Origin: Tenggerimyces sp963762635
GTDB lineage: Bacteria > Actinomycetota > Actinomycetes > Propionibacteriales > Actinopolymorphaceae
Assembly: GCA_963762635.1 (NCBI GenBank)
Contig: CAVXLQ010000014.1
Coordinates: forward strand, 116,419 to 180,418
Reading direction: 5' to 3'
DNA: 64,000 nt
The notes beneath the pieces are model-generated. The model was not told where the DNA came from. It saw only the letters and a program-made list of their open reading frames with translations, and searched no databases. The translations under genes were made by a program, and so were the position numbers. Shown piece after piece: positions 48,911 to 58,097 of the stretch (the stretch's first letter is position 1; the number at the start of each line of letters is the position of its first letter).

Positions 48911-49594
48911 TTAGTCGTAGGCCGGTAACAGCCGGTCGCGCGACGCCGCGAGATGTGCGCACATGGCCGCTTCGGCGGCCTTGGCATCACCGGAGGCGAT
49001 CGCCGCGACGAGCTGTCTGTGCTCGCGCAGGGCTGCCGTTCCCATGCCCCCGAAGTACCGCAGCCGCAAGATGTGCAGATGGCAGTGCGTCCTCTCGAGG
49101 GCGCGCCGCATGTGGTCGTTGCCGGACAGGGCCTGGATCAGGTCGTGCAGCCGTTCGTCGTGGGACGACAGTCCCTGGTAGCTCTGGTAGTAGTGGCCGG
49201 TCGGTGCCTTCGGACAGGTGGCCAGTTCGGCCTTCAACGCCGCGACGCCTTCGGGCGTGATGCGTTCGGCCGCTCGCGCAGCTGCCCACGGCTCGACCAC
49301 GAAGCGGAACTCGAACAGGTCCAGCAGTTCCGCCTTGCTGAGCAGGGAAGTCGTGGAGTAGCCGCGGAACGGTTCCTTGGTGACCAGGCCGACCGCTTCC
49401 AGCCTGACCAGCGCCTCGCGCAGCGGAGACTGCGAGACGCCGAGCTGCCGGGCGGCCTCGTCGAGGTTCACTCGCGAGCCGTGGTCCAAGTTGCCGTCCA
49501 TGATGAGCTCTTTGAGCGCCTCATAGACGCCGTCGGCGAGATTCTGTCGACGGGGCAGCGGCGCGGAGGTCTGCCACGTCACGTCTCCCGCCAT
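48911..49594 (-). CDS. GntR-family regulator, FCD type
   Basis: This 227-residue regulator has a winged helix at ~17-80 (NLADGVYEALKELIMDGNLDHGSRVNLDEAARQLGVSQSPLREALVRLEAVGLVTKEPFRGYST) and an FCD domain (LLDLFEFRFVVEPWAAARAAERI, SSHDERLHDLIQALSGNDHMRRALERTHCHLHILRL, EHRQLVAAIASGDAKAAEAAMCAHL) with the His-rich metal-binding pattern. It lies upstream of and co-oriented with the LplB/YtcP importer, so it is its likely regulator. It is divergent from the SARP gene at 49692, with 97 bp between starts. The family resembles the FCD regulator at 37066, but the two are clearly different proteins. Confidence 0.9.
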   Translation of the reverse strand: MAGDVTWQTSAPLPRRQNLADGVYEALKELIMDGNLDHGSRVNLDEAARQLGVSQSPLREALVRLEAVGLVTKEPFRGYSTTSLLSKAELLDLFEFRFVVEPWAAARAAERITPEGVAALKAELATCPKAPTGHYYQSYQGLSSHDERLHDLIQALSGNDHMRRALERTHCHLHILRLRYFGGMGTAALREHRQLVAAIASGDAKAAEAAMCAHLAASRDRLLPAYD

Positions 49595-49691
49595 CGCAGA
49601 CCTCCGAGGGGTTGGATCAGTTCATCCTCGATCCACGATCCTATTTTCCGTACGATCTCGCAATAGCTCCGATGTTTACTCGGCTGACCAC

Positions 49692-52562
49692 ATGAGGACA
49701 CCGGAACGACTTACGGACCCCCATAATCAGCGCGTGCTGTTCTGCGTCCTCGGGCCGGTCGAGGTTCTGGCGGCTGACGGTTCGCCTGTCGCTGTCGGTG
49801 GGCCGCGGCTGCGGGCTCTGCTCGCGTTGTTGCTGCTCGATGCCGGGCGGATCGTCCCGTTGGACCGGTTGGTCGACGGTCTGTACGGCGCGTCGCCGCC
49901 TGGAGACGTGGCCAACGCGCTGCAGTCGCAGGTCTCTCGGCTGCGTCGCGGGCTCGGCCCATTGGCCGTGGTGGAGTTCTCGCCGGCGGGGTACCGGCTG
50001 GTCGTCGATCCGGACGACGTGGATGTGCACCGGTTCGCTCGGTTGGCTGCCGCTGGGCGGGCATCGCTCGCTGGTGGGTCCCATGCGGCTGCGGCTTCTT
50101 CGTTGCGCGAGGCGTTGGCCCTGTGGCGCGGGCCGGCTTTGGCAGACGTACGGGAGCTGCCGTTCGCGGAGGCGTCCGCTGTGCGGCTGGAGGAGGCGCG
50201 GCTCTCGGCTCTCGAGGACCGGATCGACGCGGACCTCGCTGGTGGTACGGGTGAGGAGCTGGTGGGGGAGCTGCGTGCGCTCGTAGCGGAGCATCCGTTG
50301 CGGGAACGGTCGCGCGGGCAGCTGATGCGTGCGCTGGCTGGCGATGGTCGGCAGGCGGAGGCTTTGGCTTCGTACGAGGAGGCCCGCTCGACCTTCGCCG
50401 ACGAGCTGGGTGCCGACCCGTCGCCGGAGCTTCGGTCGTTGCATCTGGCCTTGCTGCGCTCGGAGCCCGCGCCTGTCGCCTCGCGGATGCGGGGCTTGCC
50501 GGCGCAGCTGACCAGCTTCGTGGGTCGTGCGGACGAGCTCGAGCTGGTGGCGAAGCTGATCCGATCTGGGCGATTGGTGACGTTGGTCGGACCTGGTGGC
50601 GCCGGCAAGACGCGGTTGGCGGTCGAGGCTGCTGGACGGGAAACATCGGAGGTCTGCTTCGTGGACCTCGCGCCCGTTCCCGCCGGATCATCCGATCTTC
50701 TTTCCGTGACAGCTGCCGCGCTCGGGTTGCGCGACGTGGAGGCGCCGGTCGCGTCGGACCCACTGGAACGGGTGGTCGCGGCGCTCACCGAACGCCCGGT
50801 ACTCCTCGTGCTGGACAACTGCGAGCACGTCATCGAGGCTTCGGCACTGCTTGCCCATGCTGTGTTGACGACCTCTCCTTCGGCGCGGGTGCTCGCGACG
50901 TCGCGCGAGGCGCTGGGCTTGACCGGGGAGCAGTTGTGCCCGGTGCCGCGGCTCGCCGTCCCCTCGCGAGACGTCGCTCTGGCGGAGGCTTCGGTCGCGC
51001 CGGCGGTGCGGTTGTTCGTCGATCGCGCGACGGCGTCGCAGCCTTCGTTCGCGCTCTCCGAGGACAACTTCGCCGCTGTGGTCGAGATCTGCGCGGCGCT
51101 GGACGGGTTGCCGCTGGCGATCGAGCTCGCTGCCGCGCGGTTGCGTTCGCTGTCGTTGGACGCGGTACTGGCGGGCTTGGCGGATCGGTTCCGGCTGCTC
51201 GGGCGTGGCGGCGACCGGGCGGCGATGCGGCGGCACCAGACGCTGTCCGCGGTGGTGGAGTGGAGCTGGTCGCTGCTCAGCGCCGAGGAGCGGAAGCTCG
51301 CCAGCCGCTTCACGGTGTTCGTGGGTGGCGCTTCGGCATCGGCGGTTTCCGAGGTGTGCGAGGTGCCGTACGCGGAGGACGTTCTCTCCAGCCTGGTGGA
51401 GAAGTCGCTCGTCGAACGGGTCGGCGAGCGGTACTCGATGCTGGAGACGATCCGCGCGTTCGGCGCGGCCCAGGAGTCGGTGTCGGACGAGGCGTTCGTC
51501 TCGTGGCTGGTCCGGCTGGCGGAGGAGGCCGAGCCTTGGCTGTTCCGGTCCGAGCAGCTGGAGTGGCTAGCTCGGCTGGCGGCGGAGGGCGCGAACTTCC
51601 AAGCAGCGTTGCGATCCGCCGACGCCGCGACAGGTCTGAGGCTGGTCGCCGCGTTGGCGCCGTACTGGTTCCTCACCGGCAGTCGGGGTGAGGCGGCGCC
51701 GTTCGCCCAAGCGGTGTTGGAGAAACTGCCCGCTGCTGAGGCGTCGGAAGAGTACGCGCTGTGCCGCCTGATCGCGGGCTCCGCGATGGACGTGACGCCG
51801 ATCGTGACGCGACCGGAGGGCGTACGGCCGTTCCTGGTGATGCTGTGGGCTCTGAGCGGTACGCCGTTGCCGCCCGGCTCGCCGCCGCCACGGCTCGGCG
51901 ACGACCCGTGGTCGTCGGCGTTCGCCCGGATGGGCGTGGGCTTCGGCGCGACGTTCGCGGGGGAGGCGGACCTGGCACGTGCGGAGTTCGCAGGGGCGTT
52001 GGACGGATTCCGTACGGTCGGCGACCGCTGGGGCATGTCGCAGGCCCTGGACGAACTGGCTGCGATCGCCGACGCGCAAGGCGACCTTGACAGTGCGCTC
52101 GCGCTGTCCGCGGAGGCGGCCACGATGCTCGAGGAACTGGGCGCGGACGAGGAGCTCGCCAACCTCGCCGTCCGCCGCGGCGACTCCTACCTCCGCAAGG
52201 GTGCGTCGACGGAGGCGGAGGCGGAGTTCGAACGGGCCGCCGCCACAGCGAGGCGGCTCGGCCTCCGCACGACACTGGCCGACGCCCTCCGCGGCCTTGG
52301 CCAGTACGCCCACCGCGCCGGCGACCTCCCCGCCGCCCGGCACCACCTCGAAGCAGCCCTGGCCGCCTGCGACACCACCTCCGTCGTCGCCACCCGCTCC
52401 CGCGTAGCGGTGCTGACCGAGCTGGGCCGCCTCACCGGAACCGAGGGCCACCCCGCCCAAGCCCGCACCCTCCTCCGCGAAGCCGCCGCCCTCGCCAAGT
52501 CCGCCACCAACCTCGCCGCCGCGGCCGAAGCCCAAGCCGCCATCGCCCAGCTCCAGGCCTAG
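49692..52562 (+). CDS. AfsR/SARP-type regulator with BTAD, NB-ARC-like ATPase and TPR region
   Basis: This large 956-residue regulator has a winged-helix DNA-binding domain at residues ~15-100 (VLFCVLGPVEVLAADGSPVAVGGPRLRALLALLLLDAGRIV). The BTAD domain spans ~105-250 (VDVHRFARLAAAGRASL ... REALALWRGPALADV ... ELGADPSPELRSLH). The P-loop GPGGAGKT is at 300-307 in an NB-ARC-like ATPase, with LLVLDNCEHVIEAS and GLPLAIELAAARL. The C-terminal part is helical TPR-like repeats. Such proteins switch on secondary-metabolite or stress genes after ATP-dependent change of state. No biosynthetic cluster is in view. The N-terminus is uncertain (GTG 49734 possible). Confidence 0.92.
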   Translation: MRTPERLTDPHNQRVLFCVLGPVEVLAADGSPVAVGGPRLRALLALLLLDAGRIVPLDRLVDGLYGASPPGDVANALQSQVSRLRRGLGPLAVVEFSPAGYRLVVDPDDVDVHRFARLAAAGRASLAGGSHAAAASSLREALALWRGPALADVRELPFAEASAVRLEEARLSALEDRIDADLAGGTGEELVGELRALVAEHPLRERSRGQLMRALAGDGRQAEALASYEEARSTFADELGADPSPELRSLHLALLRSEPAPVASRMRGLPAQLTSFVGRADELELVAKLIRSGRLVTLVGPGGAGKTRLAVEAAGRETSEVCFVDLAPVPAGSSDLLSVTAAALGLRDVEAPVASDPLERVVAALTERPVLLVLDNCEHVIEASALLAHAVLTTSPSARVLATSREALGLTGEQLCPVPRLAVPSRDVALAEASVAPAVRLFVDRATASQPSFALSEDNFAAVVEICAALDGLPLAIELAAARLRSLSLDAVLAGLADRFRLLGRGGDRAAMRRHQTLSAVVEWSWSLLSAEERKLASRFTVFVGGASASAVSEVCEVPYAEDVLSSLVEKSLVERVGERYSMLETIRAFGAAQESVSDEAFVSWLVRLAEEAEPWLFRSEQLEWLARLAAEGANFQAALRSADAATGLRLVAALAPYWFLTGSRGEAAPFAQAVLEKLPAAEASEEYALCRLIAGSAMDVTPIVTRPEGVRPFLVMLWALSGTPLPPGSPPPRLGDDPWSSAFARMGVGFGATFAGEADLARAEFAGALDGFRTVGDRWGMSQALDELAAIADAQGDLDSALALSAEAATMLEELGADEELANLAVRRGDSYLRKGASTEAEAEFERAAATARRLGLRTTLADALRGLGQYAHRAGDLPAARHHLEAALAACDTTSVVATRSRVAVLTELGRLTGTEGHPAQARTLLREAAALAKSATNLAAAAEAQAAIAQLQA

Positions 52563-52674
52563 CCAGCGGTAGTCAGCACCGGTCAGCGGCGGTGCGTGGA
52601 TGGTGCGTGGTTGGTCAGTGGGGTTCGCGAAGCTTCCTGGCATCGACGAAGAACACGACACCAGGGAGATCGAG

Positions 52675-53445
52675 ATGGGCAAGCTCACCGGCAAGACGGC
52701 GCTGGTCACGGGTGGTTCGCGGGGGATCGGGCAGGCGATCGCGATGCGGCTCGCCGCCGAGGGCGCGCTGGTCGCCGTTCACTACGGCAGCAACGACGAG
52801 GCGGCCAAGGCGACGGTCGAGGCCATCGAGAACGCCGGTGGGCAGGCGTTCGCGGTCAAGGCGCTGCTGGGGACGGACACCGCAATCGACGAGCTCTTCG
52901 CCCAACTCGAAACCGGGCTGAACGGCCGCAAGCTGGACATCCTCGTCAACAACGCCGGCGTCGGATCGTTCGGGCCGATCCAGACCGTCACGCCGGAGGA
53001 GTTCGACCGCATCTTCACCACGAACACCAAGGCCCCCGTCTTCCTCACCCAGCGCGCCCTGCCGCTGCTCGCCGACGGCGGCCGGATCGTCAACCTCTCC
53101 TCCTGCTCCGCCCGCATGGCCGTCGCGATGGAGCCGATCTACGCGATGAGCAAGGCCGCCCTCGACGCCTTCGGCCGCACGCTCGCCGTCGTCCTCGGCG
53201 ACCGCGGCATCACCGTCAACAACATCGCCGCCGGCGCGACGCACACCGACCTGACCGCGAAGATCTTCCAGATCCCCGGCGCCGCCGAGGCCGTCGCCAG
53301 CGTCACCGCGCTCGGCCGCATCGGCCAGCCGGACGAGATCGCGAACGTCGTCGCCTTCCTCGCCTCCGACGAGGCGAGCATGATCACCGGAGCGACCGTC
53401 GACGTCAGCGGCGGCACCTGGCTCGGCCCGAAGATGCCCAGCTAG
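52675..53445 (+). CDS. Short-chain dehydrogenase/reductase
   Basis: This 256-residue classical SDR has GKTALVTGGSRGIGQAIAMRLAAEG, VHYGSNDEAAK (NADP-preferring), LDILVNNAGVGSFG, catalytic Ser in NLSSCSARMAV, and YAMSKAALDAFGRTLAVVLG with the Tyr-Lys pair. The end GATVDVSGGTWLGPKMPS is usual for the family. ATG 52675 gives MGKLTGKT and has AGGGAG upstream; longer in-frame extensions are unlike the family. It is most like FabG/levodione-type reductases; the substrate is unknown. The stop overlaps that of the convergent treZ pseudogene by 3 bp. Confidence 0.92.
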   Translation: MGKLTGKTALVTGGSRGIGQAIAMRLAAEGALVAVHYGSNDEAAKATVEAIENAGGQAFAVKALLGTDTAIDELFAQLETGLNGRKLDILVNNAGVGSFGPIQTVTPEEFDRIFTTNTKAPVFLTQRALPLLADGGRIVNLSSCSARMAVAMEPIYAMSKAALDAFGRTLAVVLGDRGITVNNIAAGATHTDLTAKIFQIPGAAEAVASVTALGRIGQPDEIANVVAFLASDEASMITGATVDVSGGTWLGPKMPS

Positions 53446-55169
53446 AGCGAACGAACGATGGCAACGGAACGGCCGGGCACGGAGACCACTCCGTTCCCGG
53501 CCTTCGTGTCGTCCGGCCGCCAGGCGAGCACGACCGACCCGGTCAGCGGCACGTCCTGGGCGTCCTCGGCCGCGTTGAGCACCACCCGGAACGTTCCGCG
53601 CGAGACCACCAGCCACCCAGCGGCCTCGTCGTACGAGACGTCGACCCGGTCCAGCCTGGGATCGGCGAGCTCCGGTTCGGTGCGGCGCAGCCGGAGCAGG
53701 TCCCGATACCAACGCAGCAAGGCGTCATGGGGTGCGCGTTCGGGCTCGGACCAGTCCAGCTTCGATCGTACGAACGTGGCCGGGTCGCCGGGATCGGGCA
53801 CGTCGGAGGGATCCCAGCCGTACGGCTCGAACTCCCGCCGCCGCCCGGTCCGCACCGACTCCGCCAGGTCCGGGTCGGGGAAGTCGGTGAAGAACTGCCA
53901 CGGCGTACTCGCGCCCCACTCCTCGCCCATGAACAGCATCGGCGTGTAAGGGCTCGTCAACAGCAGGGCGGCGCCAAGTGCCAACTGGTCGACGGAGAGC
54001 CGATCGCCGGCGGCCCGGTTGCCGATCTGGTCGTGGTTCTGCAGACACGCGACGAACCGCCACCCGGCGGTCCGCTCCCGGTCGACCGGGCGGCCGTGCG
54101 TACGGTCCCGGTACGTCGACCAGGTCCCGTCGTGGAAGAAGGCCGACGGTCAGCACTTTCGCCAAGCTGGCAAGGGATCCGAAGTCGCAGTAGTACCCGT
54201 CGCGTTCGCCGGTGAGCAACGCGTGCAGAGCGTGGTGCACGTCGTCGTCCCACTGCGCGTCGGACCCCGTACCCGCCCGCCTCGCGCGGCGTCACCGTCC
54301 GCGGGTCGTTGCGGTCGCTCTCGGCGATCAGCCACAGCGGCCGGCCGAGCGCGGCCGAGGCCGCGTCGATCTCCTCCGACAGCACCTCGAGGATGTGCAC
54401 CGCGCGTTCGTCGTGCAGCGCGTGCACGGCATCGACCCGCAGCGCGTCGAGGTGGAAGTCGCGGAACCAGCCGAGCGCGTTGTCGATCACGAAGCGCCGC
54501 ACTTCGTCCGAGCCGGCGTCGTCGAGGTTGACCGCACTGCCCCAGGGCGTCGAGTGCTTGTCGGTGAAGTACGGCGCCGAACTCCGCGAGGTAGTTGCCG
54601 CTCGGACCGAGGTGGTTGTAGACGACGTCGAGGCAGACGCCGAGCCCGCGCGCGTGGCACGCGTCGACGAGGCGCTTCAGCCCGTCGGGGCCGCCGTACG
54701 GCTCGTGCGGCGCGAACAGCGCGACGCCGTCGTACCCCCACCCGTGCTCGCCGTCGAACGCGGCGACCGGCATCAGCTCGACCAGTGTCACGCCGAGGTC
54801 GACGAGGTGGTCGAGGCGTTCGATCGCGGCGTCGAACGTGCCAGCCGCGGTGAACGTGCCGACGTGCAGCTCGTACGCGACCGCGCCCGCCAGCCCCACG
54901 CCGCGCCAGGCCTGGTCGGTCCACGCGAAGCGTGCGTGCTCGTACACGGCGCTCGGTGCGTGCACGCCGTCCGGCTGCCAGCGCGAGCGCGGATCGGGAC
55001 GAGCTGGACCGTCGTCGACAGAGAACGCGTATCCCGTGCCATGACCGGCATCGGACACCTCCGCGGTCCACCAGCCGCGGTCGTGCCGCTCCATGGGCAG
55101 GCTGACCGGACCGAGGTGCACGGAGGCGCTGTCCGTGGCGAGCGGCGCCCAGAGGCGGAACGTGGCCAT
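53442..55169 (-). pseudogene. treZ: Maltooligosyltrehalose trehalohydrolase, three frameshifts
   Basis: TreZ releases trehalose from the maltooligosyltrehalose made by TreY. The parts are complete in order but lie in three frames. MATFRLWAPLATDSASVHLG to GPSGNYLAEFG is in frame 1. After ~54590 YFTDKHSTPWGSAVNLDDAGSDEVRRFVIDNALGWF to TVTPREAGGYG follows in a second. After ~54265 SDAQWDDDVHHALHALLTGERDGYY is in a third. After ~54150 FFHDGTWSTYRDR ... CLQNHDQIGNRAAGD ... RSVAIVRSL is back in the first. Each break reads as one surplus base, so the net change is one codon. It is either an inactivated treZ or clustered sequencing errors; without it, treY product cannot be cleaved by this locus. Confidence 0.88.
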
Positions 55170-55212
55170 GACCCGTACCTTGTCAGACGTGGCAGCTGCC
55201 AAACCTGAGGCG

Positions 55213-56202
55213 ATGCGGGCGTGGGTGGTGCGGGCGCCGGGGGAGCTCGAGTTGGTGGAGCTGCCGGTGCCGTCACCGGCGCCCGATGAGCTGCTCTTGC
55301 GCGTGCTGGCCTCTGGCGTCTGCCGTACCGACCTGCATGTTCTCGACGGCGACCTGCCGCCGCGCAAGTCGCCGGTGGTGCCGGGCCATCAGGTGGTTGG
55401 GGAGCTCGTTTCGGCTGGGGCGAACGTGCCGTCGTCCTACGTCCCGGGTGTCCGCTATGGCATTCCGTGGTTGCGGCGAACGTGCGGCTCGTGCACGTTT
55501 TGCCTGCGAGGCAAGGAGAATCTCTGCCCTTCGTCGGTCTACAACGGGTGGGACGTCGACGGTGGGTACGCCGAGTACGCGACGGTGCCGGCCGCCTACG
55601 CGTACCAGCTGCCGTCCGGGTACTCGGACGCCGAGCTGGCGCCGTTCCTGTGCGCGGGGATCATCGGCTACCGCGCGTTGCGGCGGTCGGAGCTCCCGCC
55701 GGGCGGGCGGCTGGGGATCTACGGCTTCGGTGCGTCCGCGCACCTCACCGCGCAGGTCGCTCTGGCGCGTGGTGCCGAGGTGAACGTTCTGACCCGGTCC
55801 GCGGCCGCGCGGGCGTTGGCGCGCGACCTCGGCGCTTCGTGGGTCGGGGACTCGACCGACAGGCCGCCGGAGCCATTGGACGCGGCGATCATCTTCGCGC
55901 CGGCCGGGTCGTTGGTGCCGGTGGCGTTGGAGGCGCTCGGGCGGGGTGGGACGTTGTCGATCGCGGGGATCTATCTGTCGGAGATCCCGCCTTTGAACTA
56001 CGACCGTCAGCTGTTCCAGGAGCGCGACGTGCGGTCGGTGACGGCGAACACGCGGCAGGACGGGAACGAGTTCTTGTCGCTGGCCGCGATCCATCCGTTG
56101 CGGGTGTCGGTGTCGCCGTACCCGTTCGCGCGCGCCGATGCCGCCCTGGCCGACCTGCGCGCTGGCAGGATGCGCGGTGTCGGAGTGCTCACCATGCCTT
56201 GA
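55213..56202 (+). CDS. Zinc-dependent alcohol dehydrogenase (AdhP-like)
   Basis: This MDR-family dehydrogenase has ~329 residues. The catalytic zinc site begins with Cys in ASGVCRTDLHVLDGDLP and the following PVVPGHQVVGELV. The structural zinc is bound by CGSCTFCLRGKENLC. The NAD site is GGRLGIYGFGASAHLTAQVALARGAEV. NGWDVDGGYAEYATV and the LNYDRQLFQERDVRSVTANTRQD end resemble the AdhP/propanol-preferring group. ATG 55213 gives the family start MRAWVV; earlier in-frame codons at 55168 and 55189 are possible, the former overlapping the treZ start. The stop overlaps the convergent methyltransferase. Confidence 0.87.
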   Translation: MRAWVVRAPGELELVELPVPSPAPDELLLRVLASGVCRTDLHVLDGDLPPRKSPVVPGHQVVGELVSAGANVPSSYVPGVRYGIPWLRRTCGSCTFCLRGKENLCPSSVYNGWDVDGGYAEYATVPAAYAYQLPSGYSDAELAPFLCAGIIGYRALRRSELPPGGRLGIYGFGASAHLTAQVALARGAEVNVLTRSAAARALARDLGASWVGDSTDRPPEPLDAAIIFAPAGSLVPVALEALGRGGTLSIAGIYLSEIPPLNYDRQLFQERDVRSVTANTRQDGNEFLSLAAIHPLRVSVSPYPFARADAALADLRAGRMRGVGVLTMP

Positions 56203-56682
56203 CGCCGAGGCAGTGCTCGGAACGGACAGGCTCGGTCTCGGAGCCGCGGGCCCTTAGTGCGGCGGCGACGGGTGCGGTGACGCGGTCGGCTGTGCTGGTG
56301 CCGTCGGTGCCGTAGAGGACGTGCAGTGTGCCGCCTTCGCGGAGCGCCGCGCGCAGGATCGCGACCTCGCGGGCTGGGTCGCGGGTCCAGAACAGGTTGA
56401 CGTTCAGGCAGAACGCCTTGTCCAGGCTGGCGGCTTCGAGGTCCAGCTCGTCGAGCGACGCCTGGCGGACGACGAGCCGGCCGGTGGCGACATGCTCGGC
56501 GTTGCGCGCCTCGGTCCGCTGAACGGCGACGGCTGACCGGTCGACCGCCAGCAGCTGCCCGTCGCCGAGCCGTTCGCAGACGAGCCCGGCGGATACTCCC
56601 GGCCCACCGCCGATCTCGAGAATCCGCTCGCCTGGTTGAGGATCGACGAGCTCGACGGCCGCGCGTACTCGGTCGGGATCAT
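56189..56682 (-). pseudogene. Class I SAM methyltransferase, frameshifted at its start
   Basis: The body is intact: DRVRAAVELVDPQPGERILEIGGGPGVSAGLVCERLGDGQLLAVDRSA, NAEHVATGRLVVRQASLDELDLEAASLDKAFCLNVNLFW, and GGTLHVLYGTDGTSTADRV, a typical class I methyltransferase of ~165 residues. No start codon exists in this frame near the N-terminus. The expected ATG at 56682 overlaps the SDR stop (ATGA) but is in another frame. One base missing in the CCC run about 8 bases in would connect MIP to DRVRAAVELV. It may be an inactivated gene, an unrecognised start, or an indel in the sequence. The substrate is unknown. Confidence 0.72.
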
Positions 56683-57321
56683 GCGGCGAGCTCCGCGACC
56701 GCGATCGTCCGGCCGGCGTACCGGGCGACGTCGGGGTCGTGCAGGAGGGTCGCGACGGCGCGGCCTGGACGGTCGACCGGGTCGCTGCCTGGCGGGTTCG
56801 GTCCGAGCGCTGCCGTGATCGCTGGTTGTGCGAGGGGGCGACAGCGTGAAGCAGGGCGCGAGGGCCACGGCGGTGACGTAGCCGGTCAGGACGAGCAGGC
56901 CGCGGCGGGCGATCAGCAGGGGAGCGGCGCGGCTCGCGGTCTCGAGGTGGCTGCGTACGCCGATCGTCAGCATCTCGTCCCAGTGCTGCGGTGCGAGGTC
57001 CCAGAACGGGGCCGGCGCGAACGGGCGGGCGTTGCCGTTGCACGCGTTCGCCACCACCAGGTCGAGGCCGTCGTGGTCGGCGCGGATGCGTTCGATCACC
57101 GGCTTGGGGTCGTCGCGGTGGTCGTGGGGGATCGCGATCCCTTGGCCGCCTCTCGCCGTGACCTCGTCGGCGGTGTCCTCGACCGCGTGGCCGAGCGGGC
57201 TGACGCGATGGGTGCGCGACTCGAGGTCGGTGAGGTAGACGGTCGCGCCCAGGTCGCCGAGCACGAGAGCGATGCCACGCCCGACGCCGCGGGCCGCTCC
57301 GGTCACCAGCGCGACGGTCAC
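56679..57321 (-). pseudogene. Short-chain dehydrogenase, frameshifted in a C run
   Basis: It begins VTVALVTGAARGVGRGIALVLGDLGATVYLTDLES (NAD motif) and continues through LDLVVANACNGNARPF, an altered NNAG-like motif, to LLVLTGYVTAVALAPCFTLS. At a run of five C near 56840 the frame changes. The natural end LAQPAITAALG ... DPVDRPGRAVATLLHDPDVARYAGRTIAVAELAA, with TGA at 56679, is in the next frame. One surplus C explains it. The intact product would be ~214 residues. The GTG start overlaps the ArsR-SRPBCC stop (GTGA) and the stop overlaps the methyltransferase ATG, so the gene was built as the middle of an operon. Confidence 0.8.
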
Positions 57322-58073
57322 GACTCGGCCCTCGCGGCGAGCGCTTGCAACGTCAGGGGCCAGCGGGAGGTGAAGCCGGCGCGGTCGTCCTCGGCGACCT
57401 CGCCGAGGACGCGGTGGATGACGGTGACGCGGGTCGAGGGCCCGTCGGGGTGGAGCTCCATGCGCCAGTGGCCGTTCACCGGGCCGGGCAGGCCCATGCT
57501 GCCGTCGAGCGCCAGGGCTCGTTCCGGCGCGAGCTCGGACACCAGGCCCCAGAGCTGGCCGCTGGTGTCGAGGTCGCGCGTGGTCGTCCCCAGCCGGCCG
57601 CCGAGCCGCGGCTCGAAGCTCAGCCTCGTGCCGTCCGGCCAGCACGGCGGCCACCAGGCTTCGAGGTCGAGCAGGGCTCGCCAGGTCCGCGCGGTGTCGG
57701 CGCGGACGACCTGCTCGGCGCGTACGTCGATGCCGTACTGGTTCATCGAGTCCTCCACATGGTCGGCGAGTCTCAGCGCCACGGCCGCCGCGTTCTCCGC
57801 GTGTGGGCGCACCCATCGCTCGTACGCCTGGACGAGCGGCACCGGGTTGAGGTGGTTGAGCCGCTCGCGCCCGCGCCGCTCGACGGTGACGAGGCCGACG
57901 TCGACGAGGACGCCGAGGTGTTCCATCACCGTGTAGCGCGAGGTCGGGAACCTGGCCGCGACCTGGCCGGTCGTCTCGGGCCCGCCGCGCAGCGCGTCGA
58001 GGATCGCGCGCCGGGTCGGATCCCCGAGCGCGCGCCAGATCGGCTCCTCGTCCGGGACCACTCGTCGGCTCAC
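57318..58073 (-). CDS. ArsR-type HTH fused to SRPBCC (AHSA1) domain
   Basis: This 251-residue two-domain protein has an ArsR winged helix in residues ~8-90 (EEPIWRALGDPTRRAILDALRGGPETTGQVAARFPTSRYTVMEHLGVLVDVGLVTVERRGRERLNHL). A SRPBCC/AHSA1 ligand-binding domain runs from ~118 (VVRADTARTWRALLDLEAWWPPCW ... RLGGRLGTTTRDLDTSGQLWGLV ... STRVTVIHRVLG). The fusion implies that a hydrophobic ligand in the SRPBCC cavity controls DNA binding. The start is GTG 58073, without a Shine-Dalgarno, and it sits inside a 26-bp palindrome, so it is probably leaderless or autoregulated. It is followed by an SDR and a methyltransferase in an overlapping operon. Confidence 0.88.
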   Translation of the reverse strand: MSRRVVPDEEPIWRALGDPTRRAILDALRGGPETTGQVAARFPTSRYTVMEHLGVLVDVGLVTVERRGRERLNHLNPVPLVQAYERWVRPHAENAAAVALRLADHVEDSMNQYGIDVRAEQVVRADTARTWRALLDLEAWWPPCWPDGTRLSFEPRLGGRLGTTTRDLDTSGQLWGLVSELAPERALALDGSMGLPGPVNGHWRMELHPDGPSTRVTVIHRVLGEVAEDDRAGFTSRWPLTLQALAARAES

Positions 58074-58096
58074 ATGTTGGTTTATACCAACATGTG
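58071..58096. promoter_or_regulatory. 26-bp palindromic operator over the ArsR-SRPBCC start codon
   Basis: CACATGTTGGT (58071-58081) and ACCAACATGTG (58086-58096) are exact inverted repeats around TTAT. The left end contains the GTG start codon of the ArsR-SRPBCC gene, and the right end is one base from the stop of the NIPSNAP gene (58098). It fills the whole gap between the two genes. The dyad is typical of an ArsR-family operator, with autoregulation the simplest reading. Confidence 0.85.
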
Positions 58097-58097
58097 G

